Position numbers and translations under genes: made by a program. The notes below the pieces were generated by a model that was not told the origin of the DNA, made no database searches, and was given only the letters and a program-made list of their open reading frames with translations. Below, in pieces: positions 39,970 through 51,864 of a stretch of DNA of 64,000 nt; position 1 is the stretch's first letter, and each line of letters starts with the position of its first letter. The stretch comes from Theobroma cacao (Eukaryota; Streptophyta; Magnoliopsida; Malvales; Malvaceae): contig NC_030850.1 of assembly GCF_000208745.1 (NCBI RefSeq), positions 5,350,938 through 5,414,937 on the forward strand. Direction: 5' to 3'.

Positions 39970-42900
39970 TACACAAAGATGAAGTGAAGACTTTAATGGA
40001 AAGGGCGAAGAAGTTGAGGTCAGTCACATGGTGCTAAAAGCCAAGAAAAGATGTAGTGGAGTTTACCATTAACGCGGTTTTGCCCCTGTCCCCGAGGTGG
40101 CTACTGCCTCGCTACCTCAGTCCCTCACTCTCTAAGCAAAATAAAAATGTTTAAGTAACTAAACCATCTATTTGATTAGTAAGGAATAATCCTATTTTAA
40201 TCTCATTAATTCTTCAAGTTGTGATTAAATCAATTAGCAAATGGTGTTTTTGGACTTTTACATCACAGGTCATCGCCCCATTCCATAAGTTTCTCCAAGA
40301 ATGGAACATTTGACAGATTTTAGGTTCAAATGGAAAGGAAAAAAAAACAAACAACGTTGTTTAGAGTAAGCCAAGAACCAACCACCTTATCACGCCCATT
40401 ATTTGGGTTGATATAATTAATTCCCGTATGAAAGGGAGAGAAATGGACAGCCAAATAACTCAACTAAATGACTACTATATAAGTTCTCCTCTTTTTTTTA
40501 CTTGTTTATAAGCTTTGGTTATGGGTAAGAGAAATAAATTGCACTTCTAATTGTTAATTCTAAGTCAAATTAGGGTTCATCTCAATCCTCCTCCTTGTTG
40601 AAAAACTAGTAGCATTATTTTACACTCATGGGGCAAAAGGGGCAAAGCATCTGACGTTTTGCCCCTAATTACCCCTTCAGTTGCATGAGTTTGATTTCTA
40701 AAATACTTTCAAATTTTAATTATTACTTCATTGCAATCACAACCAATAAATTATTAGTATTAGCGTTTATTTTTGACCTTTTTTGGTTGACCTTTGTTTC
40801 CAAGAATAGATTATACAAAAAATGAGACACCCAATGTAAAAAAGTTTCCAATTAAAGTTGAATTACATCAATTCGCTCGTTTTTGTGCTAGCCCTTTGCA
40901 AAAGTTTCAAGATTAGACGCTAAAATGAAATGGGATTTTACATTTTTTAGGGTTCTTGTTGAATTGCCAAATTCCAATTAAGAGTCGGTTGGACTCAGCT
41001 GGTTAGGCAGTAGGCAGTATTTGATAAAGAGATTTTAGAATATGTCTCATATAAAAACCCTTTAAGACCACTTGCAGAAATATTCAAACTAGGAAAAGCC
41101 TCACGCTGACTCAACTACAAGATTGTTAAATACAATTATATCTCTTCAAATCTGCATAGATATGTCAACGAAGCTACTATAGCACTAGAAACCATTTTAG
41201 AGAAGCTTCAAATGAACAAGCTTGAATGATTCCATTCAATGCCAACTCCTTTTCTCACAGGAAAAGGCTGACATTTTTTGTGACTTCACTATAAACTAAG
41301 ACAAACTTTTCTCCAAGTACCAAATGTTGTATTAATCGCCTCTTTGTTGTATCCAAGTGTCGGTTTGCACCAGCATTTTGGGAAGAGTTTGATCCCATCT
41401 CGACTTCATAAATATACCACCGGTCCACCAAACTCCAACCCTCTTTAAAATTTTTGGCTAGAGTTTCTTGATTCAGGATATAGCAGCTTTTAGGTAAAAA
41501 CAATGACCAAAAAAATTGGAAAATGGTCTTGGAACGATGATGATTTCTTATTTACTTAGGTGGAGACCAATAGTTGAAATGGTTGACTGGTGTGACCTGA
41601 TTTGCATAATATTCCTGCTTTCCCATCTAGGAATATGCATTGAAAACAAAAAGCTGTAGGCTGTAGGCTGTAGACAAGGCCGATCCCTGCAAATTAGTCC
41701 AAGTTTACGATGTCTGAGAAAAAAAGTGGGACCAAAGATGGTGAGTTTTATCAGGATCCTAGGCATGCAGCGGGTCCCATAAAAAGAGTGCAATGCCATT
41801 TGCCTGCAATAGAATACCAATATGCTTGTTGGGTTCCACAAAATGGGGGTGCAGGAAGCTGTCTTGGCCGTCCGATCATGTTACATCTACTACAAGAAGA
41901 ATTATGCGTTGCTCTGACGCTCTCCCATGTCAAATCTGACCATGTGCCTGTCCCAGTGCCACCATGGCACCATGGTCTATTTGAGACTTGAAGAATCTAA
42001 AGGGACTGATGAAGTTTAATAGAGAAAAATCCCAAATGAGCTTTACTTAAATTTGCCATTCAGAATTGTCTTTTTCGTTCATCTTGTATTTCCGAGCCAG
42101 CAGTAAAAAGGACACCAAATCATTACCCTGCCCTGCCCTTTTACTTAACTGTAAAACTGTCAATTTTGGTGTACCTTAAGCTCATAGACATGATTTAGAA
42201 AGCTGATGTTGTCCTCAATTGACATTTTAATCAATACTGAAAACTGCTCTTAGCAGTCTCATTGTTTTCTCTTTTTTGTTTAAACTATTTTAATATTTTT
42301 TAAAATTATTTGGTTTCTTAATAGTTAATCTCAAGAGGGAGGGAGAGAGGGGGGGGGGGGTGGATATTAACTTACTGTTATTGCTCCTCTTAGTCCTACT
42401 CTAAACAAGAAACTTAAACCTTCATAAATCTCTTTCCAATAGGAAATATGGAACATGATAGGGAAATTTTTTAATTTTATCCTTGTATTGCAAGTATACA
42501 ATAATAGCCATATGAATTATGACTGCTCTAGCAATTAGGCTGTGAGTGATTAGATATTGGTTTTAGGTTTAAGTTAAAGTATTACTCTTTTTGCATAAAA
42601 AAGTTACAATCATGCATCTATAATAATTCGGTAGATTAATTCCATTTCAAATTAATATGGACTCATTTTGATTTATGGTGTTTTATTAGTTTTTACTATA
42701 CCAAGCTTCAAATGTGAGTGTTTTTCCATAAAAGTTTCCATTTCTGAATTTTATTTAAGAATAGATTCATTGTCATTCAAATTCAATGGTGGGCAAACTC
42801 CTTCCCTCAGAATCTATAGGTGACTTGTCTTTGTCACATAAACAAAGGTGATATTTTTAGGCTTTATCGGCTTATATCAAATCAGTCATAATCATTGGAG

Positions 42901-43628
42901 GAGATGAGGATAGGCTTCAAGACTTCAGGTAGCTAGCTGTTAGTCACTAAATTCTGTGAATGACATTGAATCATCTTCTCTTTTCTGGTGCTTCCACTCC
43001 TATTATCTCCCAACAATCCAAGCTTGGCAACTAGAAAAACTAAAGATTTTTTGCTGTACAAATAACTGTCACATGAAAGAAGATAACAGCAATGTGCAAA
43101 GGCCATGGAGGGGAAAAAGATAACAGCTACTTTCTCATGTCTTTATTAAAGTCATGCATTGCTTATTCAATATCTGGCCACCTTTCCATGTGCTGTTGGA
43201 TCCAATGTCTTCGCCAACGCAGCTACTTCCTATTAAAGACCATGTATTTCTGCTCCCTTGCCTTTTTTTTTTTTTTATCTTCAAGAAAGAGAAGCTATTT
43301 AATAATGAAAAATGGCGATAAGCAATACACATTGTCAATTGATTGGCTTAAAACTACAGCGTTTTCTAATAATAAAAAGGAGCATTTCCTTTAAAGCAAA
43401 TAATGACAAATCTCACTTATAGCTTTCACATTACACCTCAAAGAAGTTGAAAACAGAGTTAGACGCCAGGGCGACATTCAATCATGGACCAAAGTACTAG
43501 ACAGCCGTCAAGAATTATGTACAACTCCGCCAACCGACACCGGGTCGTTTCGTCAAAGCGTTTCTACATTTTTAGGGCTTAAGGCTCTCAACCTCTTAAA
43601 GTAAAGTACTCGAAATATTAAAAAGTAT
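39970..43628. other. Intergenic spacer
   Basis: No supportable gene. A 94-codon plus-strand frame at 41710-41991 and small minus-strand frames opposite it lie in a patch of more even base composition, but they show no domain or family resemblance. A triplicated GCTGTAG word (41652-41674) and a G run (42351-42360) are the only repeats of note. Confidence 0.55.
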
Positions 43629-43714
43629 GGGGTGAGAGAGGCTCGAACTCTCGACCTCAGGATAACTCAGATAGCTATGAGACCTACGCGCTAGCCAACT
43701 GCGCCACCACCCCT
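43629..43714 (-). tRNA. Elongator tRNA-Met (CAT) with a 12-base intron
   Basis: On the minus strand the gene starts GGGGTGGTGGCGCAGTTGG and ends CTCTCTCACCCC plus discriminator A. The acceptor stem GGGGTGG/TCACCCC pairs with one G-U. The D arm is GCGC...GCGC and the T arm GAGAG-TTCGAGC-CTCTC. The anticodon loop reads CTCATA, anticodon CAT, followed by an intron-like GCTATCTGAGTT at the usual place one base after the anticodon. Plant elongator tRNA-Met genes typically have this short intron. A T5 run (plus-strand AAAAA, 43621-43625) follows as Pol III terminator. It decodes internal AUG codons. Confidence 0.95.
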
Positions 43715-43875
43715 CGGATGGTAGCTGTGCCCTCTCTTTTCTGCTGTTAGGGGCTGTAACGACCCTTCTTGTAAGAAATTGTGTAGTTAAAATTTCTAGA
43801 ATTCGTTTAGTTTCATGTATGAAGCCACTTTAAGAAGTATAATCTCTGCCTGAAGGGTTTATTTATCAGTTTGCT

Positions 43876-46172
43876 AAAGATTGAGACGCCAGCTGATGGT
43901 TAGGTAGACAGTTGCCATCATTATGATCAAAATCAGTGGTCTCCTCCTCCCTACCATACACATCAACTTCATAGCTTTCCTTTCTGTTCAGCTCTTTTTA
44001 TGGATCAGAATTATCTGCCTCTATTTGTTGCATGACTTCTGACTCAAGTAATGCATGCATCCTTGCTCTCTCCCGGTCTCTTGGATACGTGCACTAAAGG
44101 AATTAGTAAATGAAGCCACAGATTGCCATTGGAATCCCAGTCGCTGTGTACAGTGCCCCGGCAATGGTGCAGCATTCTGTCTATTTGTTTCCATCTCAAT
44201 GGAGCCTGATGATATTTTCGGAATTGGTCTGTAACCGTAAAAATCCTGAGCCAAAGCCCCAACTATAGACGGTGTAAATGATGCCAGCAGGGACTCAACG
44301 CTTGTACGAGATTTCTCAGGGACAATCCCTGCAAATATTGGACTCTGTATTTCATTTACCAGAGAAACACTAATTAAACAGACATACTTTTCTACTTCCA
44401 TTGGTAAATACAATACTACTCGTAATTTTTGCATGCCTGATTTCTCAGTATAAAAGTTATACACTATTTGCTCTGCATAAAGCAGCAGAGTTTTGTAGGC
44501 AATTGGGGAGCTCTGATAAGTCAAACCAACCATGATTGAGATATCAGTTGTTGTGGAACTCTGAACCATAACATCCTTATCTACTCCATTCCATCTTAGA
44601 CTGCTCCTCTTTGATAAATGATATGACTTCAGAAAAGTTTATTTGGAACATCAATTTGTTAGCGACCCTTGTCATGCAAACAATTATATCCTTAATCTTG
44701 GTGATTGCTAACATTTTAAAATCTAAGATGCTTTATCTGAAAGTGAAGTCTAGGTGTAATGATTCAAAGCATCATCTATGCACACATGAAATGTAAGTAA
44801 TCAGTGTCGTGTATGGTATTTCTTCTTCTTTTTTTGGGCTAATGTGTCATGTAGAGTGTCAAACATCCTACTTAGCAGAAAACTTTATGCATATGTTGTA
44901 AGTATATAAAAATAATAGATAAATAAGACACTTAGGCAATGTGAAAACACCGGCAGTAGCATCCTAATTGAGTGGGGACTGGGGAGCCTAACCCTGGATG
45001 AGGAGCACAAAACTCCATCCTGCCACATGCATACACAATTTATGTACGCAATGAAGGGTTACATAGATGTAGAATGGTGCGATTAACAAAATCGACTGGA
45101 AACCCAAATTTGTGTACCATCCTAATCATCAGTTACGGGTTAGTGTCTACACTAGCTAGTTCAATTGAACTTAAGACTATATGTATCAATGCAACACGTA
45201 CAAATCAGTAGGCAGTCTACTTGTTTAACTACGCTGTAGTGAAAACTTACCTCTTTATTCTCCTACATATTCTGTTTGATTACCTTCCAATTTAGTAATC
45301 ATCCTAGAAGATCCCTATGGTAATGCTATTAAGTTACAGCTGCATGTCAAGCCCGTGTCATGCGCATCAATTTGCAGTGATGATGATGATGCAACGGTTT
45401 CTGTTGCTCTTCATTTTCTTCCCAAACAGACCATCCTTACAGAGTTACTTAATATATAGTTCTTTTTTTTCTTTCTTGAAATAGGGAAGAGGGGATGTAA
45501 TACCCGACTCTTTGAATAGGAGTATATACACCTACCTTTGAGCCAAATGTTTAAGTGCTCTTCATACATAGTTCTGGAAAATATAGTTAAAGGACAGACA
45601 AATGGCGAATATGTACAGGTTAGTAGCTGGATTACTCTAGGATATAGACAATTCCATGATGGAGAAAACCAGACCGTGCGCAAAAGCAGTAAAGGGATCA
45701 CAGGTAATGTCAACACCAAAACTGCAGCAAGAGGGATTGCAGAACCTGAACTTATCTGAGATAGAATTATTCTCCCAGAATTGGGCAAGCATATCCCCCA
45801 TCCTCCCTCCAAAGAGGCCACCAAGTGAGCCAGCAATTACAAAGAGGGTCATCAGAAAGGCTTGTGTTTCATGAGAGAAACCAATAAGGTCCAACCACAA
45901 AGGGGCAAAGGACAAAGCTGACCAGGGGATCGATTCACAAACACCTTGAGCAACAATTATTTGGAAGGAAGGGATTTCCATAACTGACTTTGCTTCTTTC
46001 ATTAAGTTGTTCACTTCTGACCCAAAGAGCTTATTCGGAACTTCTTCTTCAACTCAATTATTAGTATCAGAATGGTGTGGATCATTAACAAAGAGATAGA
46101 CCATAATACCAATTAGTCCAACCAGATGGAAAGCAATTCTCCAGCCAGGTACGCCCATGAATGATTTGAATG
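43876..46172 (-). pseudogene. Decayed third copy of the MFS transporter (UNE2-like) gene
   Basis: Two parts align with the intact copies. Exon 2 remnant: 45625 to about 46172, starting abruptly at MGVPGWRIAFHLVG. Exon 3 remnant: about 43876-44347, starting after acceptor ATACAG at SPIFAGIVPEKSRTS. Exon 1 and the first quarter of exon 2 (residues 97 to about 156) are missing; the sequence beyond 46172 is unrelated A/T DNA. Lesions: an in-frame TGA near 46050 after HHSDTNN, loss of a few codons with a frameshift after GGRMGDMLA, a damaged exon 2 end, loss of about eight codons at YALDRSF in exon 3, and a frameshift near 44155. It cannot make the transporter. Confidence 0.9.
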
Positions 46173-46739
46173 AATTAATTTTCAAATATCTAATTATTAG
46201 ATTTTAATTGGATGAAAGCTTTAAAAAAATTAAGAAGAAAATGGAAAAATTTTGGTGTGAAACCAAGTGAAGATATAAATTAGTTAAAATTGAATTTAAT
46301 ATTCTTATCAATCCATCTTACCTAATTGTGACAATCCAATATGAGTACCACAAAACAATTTTGTGATTTTTTTTTTGTTTTTCTTCCCGCTTTTATTTAT
46401 ATGGTTCTATTAAAACTAACAATACGGATGCTTCCAAGTCTAAATATAATTTCCCTTAATAACAAATCATTAATATAGTTAATCAATTCACGTGGTACAG
46501 GCAGCATAACAGCCTAACTAAAATAAAGAAAAACAATTGGCGAAAAGTGATGGAGCAACAATATTTTAATCTGATAATTAAAAGAAAAATATTTTCATCA
46601 TGAACTCTAATAATTACTACTTTAATAATGTCTTCTTTGTTTGTTGTTAGCAAGATCTATGTACCCTCAGAGTTCAAATGGATTCCTATATAAAAAAAAA
46701 GCTTGGTTTATGAAAAAGAAAATTCCAATATAAAAGAAA

Positions 46740-46760
46740 CCAACTGCCCCACCACCCCTC
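46740..46760 (-). pseudogene. Fragment of a tRNA-Met gene beyond copy B
   Basis: Twenty of 21 bases match the 5' end of the tRNA-Met gene plus its 3-base upstream flank (43697-43717), in the same orientation. It covers the 5' acceptor strand and start of the D arm; the rest of the tRNA is absent. It lies about 320 bases past the stop of MFS copy B, while the full tRNA lies about 160 bases past the decayed copy C. It is probably a relic of the duplication that produced the array. Confidence 0.6.
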
Positions 46761-47080
46761 ATTGATAAAATCAGCTGTTTCCATTCTGATTAGCAAAACC
46801 ACCTTAAAATCTTTGCAAAATCAGTTTAGTTGAGATGGTGTGATTTATAATTGATTAAATGTTAGGTCTTCGAAACAAGCCTGCCAGAAAACGAGGTACG
46901 GATTAGAGTCCAACATTTTTAACAATAATTTATATTGCAGAAGGCCAGAAATTCTGTTCACATGAAAATTTGAAGGGCCTTCAGAAGAAACCAAGTTGTT
47001 GAAGCCTTTTATAACTTTTGCAGTTTCAGATGAAGTCAACTTGGATAGCTCAGCTTCTGTCTTACATGTTTGTTAGTCTT

Positions 47081-50000
47081 CTAACTTTGAGAAGCATGCT
47101 GGTGATTCAGAAGAGACTTCTCATCATTATCGTCCAAATTAAGGCTCTCCTCCCCTCCAAACTCCATGTCAATTTCACTCCTTTCCTTGTTAGTAAGCTC
47201 TTTTGTGTCTGCAACACAAAATTTGGATTCTTTGTCACCTGATGGAGAATTATTTTCCTCTAGTTGTCGCATTTCAGATTCTATCAATGCTTGCATTCTT
47301 GCTCTCTCCCGGTCTCTTGGATATGTGCCATAAAGGAATGAGTAAATGGAGCAACAGATTGCCATAGGAATCCCAATTGCTGTGTAAAGTGCCTTAGCAA
47401 GTGATTCAGCATTCTCTCTATCTGTCTCAATCTCTATAGAGTCTGATGATCCTTTAGGTATTGGTTTATAACCATAAACATGCTGAGCCAAAATCCCAAC
47501 TATAGGAGGAGCAAAAGATGCCAGTATAGACTCAAAAGATCGATCCAAGGCATAGATGCTTGTTCGGGATTTCTCAGGTACAATCTCTGCAAATATTGGA
47601 CTGTGTACACCATTCATTATACGAGAGAATGATAATAAAATGCAGATATACTATTCTAATTTGCATGCAATGAAAGTATGTAGCTATTAGCTAATGTGTG
47701 CATCAGTTGACAGTATACAAACTCTGCTACTTGCTTAGCATGTGGAAGCAGTGCAACTAGAGGATTGATCAGGTTGGCCTATAGAATAATATAATCAGAG
47801 TGTATAAACTTACTGAATTAACCACTACTATCACCACGTAATCCTTAGACCATGGTAGTGCTTGTGAGCCAAAACAAATTGCAAAGACTTCCAAATGCTA
47901 ATTTTGGACATTTTTGAAAACACAAACTAAAATTAGACATAAAACTGTCTTAACACCATTCATTTACTAGCGCTGTCCCTTTATTATCACTGACAAAACC
48001 CTGAGGCACAGGCTGCAAATAGACAATGAACTAGGTGATCTGATTAAATACATCTACAGTTTGAAACAAAGTCCTCACAGTAGAGAATGTCTTCTTTTGC
48101 TCCAAGAAAAATGTCTGTTCTAATTGTCAAGTCTGCTGTATCAAGAATATCTGTCACTGTGAAAAAGTCTTGTGACTTAGAACAGACATTTTTCTTGTGA
48201 TGTCCTTTTTCTGTCCCTGTTCTATCTCACCCTAAATGAGTAGAGAATCTAAACTAAGTTCTTACTGAGGCTGAACAAAGTCGCAGAATGTCAGAAACTA
48301 TGTTTTCAGGGAGCAGGGGTAGTCCACTCAGATTTTTGGCCCTACATCTTGTATCCAAACACTGTCCAGTGTCTGAACATCCATGCCAACTATGCCTTCA
48401 TTGATCAAAATTCTTAAGATGAAGCAACTGAATTTAGCTCCATGCCTGGTTGTGTCACATTCAGTTTTGAGGCTTGTGCTGTGTTACTATGAAGTATGAA
48501 CCAATGGTTTGTTGCACTTCACTTTATTCCCTATCCAATCCTAACATGGTAAAGTTATTACCATGTTAGTTTTTTGACACAGAGAACATGCATAAAATGG
48601 ACTAAGAATACATACTTGTTAGTTGCTGGAGCATTCCAGGATATGCACAACCCCATGATAAAAAATACAAGGCCATGCATAAATGCAGTGGAGGGATCAT
48701 CAGGTAATGCCAACAGCAATATTGCCGCTATGGGGATTGCAGAACCTGAGCTTATCTGGGATAGAATAATTCTCCCAGAATTGGGCAAGCGTTTAGCTAG
48801 TATATCTCCCATCCTTCCTCCAAAGAGACCACCAAGTGAACCAGAAATTACAAAAAGGGTCATGATAAATGCTGTTGTTTCATGGGAGAAGCCAATAAGT
48901 TCAAGCCACATAGGGGCAAATGACAAAGCTGACCAGGGGAATGATCCTGAAACACCTTGAGCAACAATAATTTGGAAAGTTGGGATTCTCATGACTGACT
49001 TTGCTTCTTCTATGATGTCCTTCAATTGTAAGGAAAAAGACTTATGTGCAACCTGTTCCTTGGCTCCAGTATCACTATCAGAAAATCGTGGATCATTAGC
49101 AAAAAGACGGACCAAAATGCCAACTACAACACTAATTACCCAAACCAGATGAAAAGCAAATCTCCAGCCAGGTATCCCCATGATTGTTTTTGAGGCAATT
49201 AGCACTGAACAGAGCCCACCTAGGATAGAGCCAATGTTTCCCGTCAGTTGTAGCCATCCAAAAGCCATGCCACGGTTACTATCATCGGTGGAATCAGCAA
49301 CAAGGGACTGAATGGCAGGTATGACAATGGCAAGTCCAATCCCATTCAAACCTCTTGAAACTGCAACCTAATTAGCCAAATAAGAGAGTTGTTGCTAGAT
49401 TATGCACCTGATGATGCCAAGGAATAAGTTCTTTTTTCCTAAAAACTATCCACCCAATACAAACAAAGCATCAGCTAAATTTCGTGACAAGTCCAATAAG
49501 CTTATGCTTAATTTGTACTATTACAATTGCACCATATGATCCAATAACAATGAAAAAAAAAACTCATTTTGAGCAAAATGTAAGAATTGTAAGCCTTAGT
49601 TAAGATACTAGCTTCTAGTTTCATCCTTAATGAGGCTTGAAATTCACTGAGCTTTAAATATGAAATAAACAATATTCATAACATATAATCGACCTGATTA
49701 TCTCTTTCCATTAAATCTATGTAGCACTCAATATACTTTAACTCTTCTTCTGCTTTGCGATGCTGCATCTTAATCAAATTTTAACCACATAAAAACTAAC
49801 TGAATAAAGAAGTGTTTCAAAAACTCTAATTACAGATTTCTCATTGGAACACAATATATTTCTTCCATAATCTTGCATTTTCCTGCACCAGTTCTCCAAC
49901 TTTGACCAAAGCAAATAAGAGGCAGCCCCTTTTTCCCCATTCAAAAACCAATCCAATTCCATAAGAACCACTTGATCCACTTCTATCATCAAAAATAGAA

Positions 50001-50480
50001 AAACTCAAAGGCCACAATAAAACCAAATCCAATAAAAAAAAAAACCAACAAATGGGCATTCCTATTGCATGAAAGAAACTAATCAACCGAACCCAGAAAG
50101 CAAATATCATATCAGCCAAAATACAGGAAAAAAATTTGCAAAACAAAAGGGCTCTATAAAATATAAAAATGTATATTAAGAGAGAGAGAGACCTGGAGGA
50201 AGGTGGTGGAAATGGCAACAAGACAGGTGGCAGCAGCCCAGAGGAAAGCGCCGAGAGCAATGACATGAGCACGATTGTAATGCATAGCAAGATAAGCAGC
50301 TAAAGGATAGCAAGACGATTGAACTATTGATCGAAAAAGTGTTAATGAACCCAGCCCTGTTGGGTCTGTATGCAAAGCCGCACCAACTTCCTTATAGACT
50401 CCTGGCAACAAAGACTCATCTGCTCTTTCCATTATCCCAGCTAGATTCACTAAAACCAATGTTAAAGTCTCTGACTTCAT
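47081..50480 (-). CDS. MFS transporter, UNE2-like, tandem copy B (519 aa)
   Basis: Three exons, 50193-50480, 48616-49367 and 47081-47600, join in phase (288+752+520 bases). It belongs to the plant MFS group of Arabidopsis UNE2 (At1g78130), which resembles Spinster-type transporters; the substrate is not known. The start MKSETLTLVLVNLAGIMERA matches the family start; an upstream in-frame Met 17 codons earlier is not shared by copy A. Exon 2 holds GWLQLTGNIGSILGG (133-147) and the MFS motif A in the second half, GGRMGD (279-284). The segment GSFPWSALSFAPMWLELIGF (237-256) keeps the family form. Exon 3 holds SPIFAEIVPEKSRTSIYALD and a hydrophilic acidic tail. It has 12 membrane segments by family; I did not count them one by one. 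It is a tandem duplicate of copy A. Confidence 0.93.
48103..48197. repeat. Perfect 21-bp inverted repeat (hairpin) in intron 2 of copy B
   Basis: The arm 48103-48123 is exactly reverse-complementary to 48177-48197, with a 53-base loop. The arms hold AAAAATGTCTGTTCT and its complement. Copy A has a related left arm in the same intron, but no right arm. Confidence 0.85.
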
Positions 50481-50599
50481 TGTAAAAGGTCTCTCTTCTG
50501 GAGCAATTGAAAAACAGAGAATCAAAAACAAAGGTTTTTTGTTTCAAGATCCTCCGTTTCCTTTTTTTCTTTGCCCTGTCCTTGGTCCGAAAGGAGGTG

Positions 50600-50910
50600 G
50601 AAGTTGACTTCAATTGAGTAAATATAGTGTGTATTTCAGCATACAAATAAGTGGAAAGGGATTAATAGGTAGGAACCATTCAAATCTTTAAATTCGACAC
50701 GTGTTAGGTAGTGATTGGATTGAACTGTGTTCCGTAGTTTTCCTTAGTTTGATTTTGTGAGAGAAGAAAAGGACTTAAGCTGTTTCAGCAGAGTTTTTAG
50801 TGCTAAATTTGGCCAATAAAGAGGCTCTGCTGCAAGCCTGCTAGAAGTATGGAATATGGTGGGATTTGTCTTAGGTTTGGACACCGAAATTTATGTCCTT
50901 GGTTTAGGTT
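50600..50910 (-). promoter_or_regulatory. Promoter region of MFS copy B, with a G-box
   Basis: The region aligns with the copy A promoter. It holds CACGTG (50698-50703, within ACACGTGT), a G-box bound by bZIP/bHLH factors, and a shared GATTGGATTGAA element. The counterpart of copy A's TATA box has decayed to ATTTGTATG (50640-50648); an alternative is GTAAATATAG nearby (about 50618). Confidence 0.5.
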
Positions 50911-51864
50911 CCTTATTCTTTTGAACAATTTTAGACCTTGTTACTATTGAATAAATAATAATAATAGTACTATTTACTGAAAAATGAAAAAAAAAACAAT
51001 TTAACTAAGGTCCGTTGGGTCAGCTAGCAATTTCATTACCAACTCAAATAAACTATTATTAGCATCTTGTTTTGTTACTATGGAATCTGGACGTCTTCCC
51101 CATGTTTCTGTATTATAAGACTGGATTTAAATATTTCATTGGTATCAATATTTGTTTTGTATGATGGACGACCTACTGCCATACTTCGATGCAAAACGAT
51201 GCAAATCCATAACTTGACTGACCCCAACAAAAGCAAGAATCAAATTAAGTACTGTGTGGAAAATTAACTAGTTAATAGCGAAAAGGAAAATAAATGAACA
51301 AAAAAGACATAGCAAAACCATATTTAAATCCTTGAATAAATCAGTCAGACGTCCCACTTTTTGTTAAGATGGTGTGATTGGTATTTGATGGAACATCAGG
51401 CCATCAACAAGCCAGGTACAAATGATGGTAGATACTTGTCTCGGTCGGAAAATCCAACTTTTTGAAGAACAGTTTACCCTAGACATTCGAATTAATGTGA
51501 CAGTCTCTTCCAACAAGGAGATTATATCATATCTATGCTGACTCGTTGAATTTGGTAATTTCACTGTTAATCCAATTGCAAATTTGAGCTATGAAGCTTT
51601 CATGCAGCATATCTGATGAACTGAAAGTGATTAGCATATATGATCACCTGTAAATCGTATAGCAAGAACTGATTCACAAGTGACTCAGGTTTAAAGTAGA
51701 TTTCTCATCGTGGAACATGCCAACATACTCATTTTGGAAAATTACAGCGCCTGAGTAAATAAAAATTCTGCTTGACATGAAGAGTTGGATAGCCTTTGCA
51801 AGGAACCAAGTCGTTGAAGCCTCTATAACCTTTTTTATGACTGCCCGACGTGTACATCTGTCTT

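Noticed and set aside
41710..41991. 93-codon plus-strand frame, with overlapping minus-strand frames
   Set aside because: Reasonable base composition, but no family resemblance, no initiation context or splice neighbours to support it.
44021..44569. 182-codon minus-strand frame as an independent gene
   Set aside because: Its middle is exon 3 of the decayed MFS copy and its start is intron sequence; the reading shifts out of the family frame near 44155.
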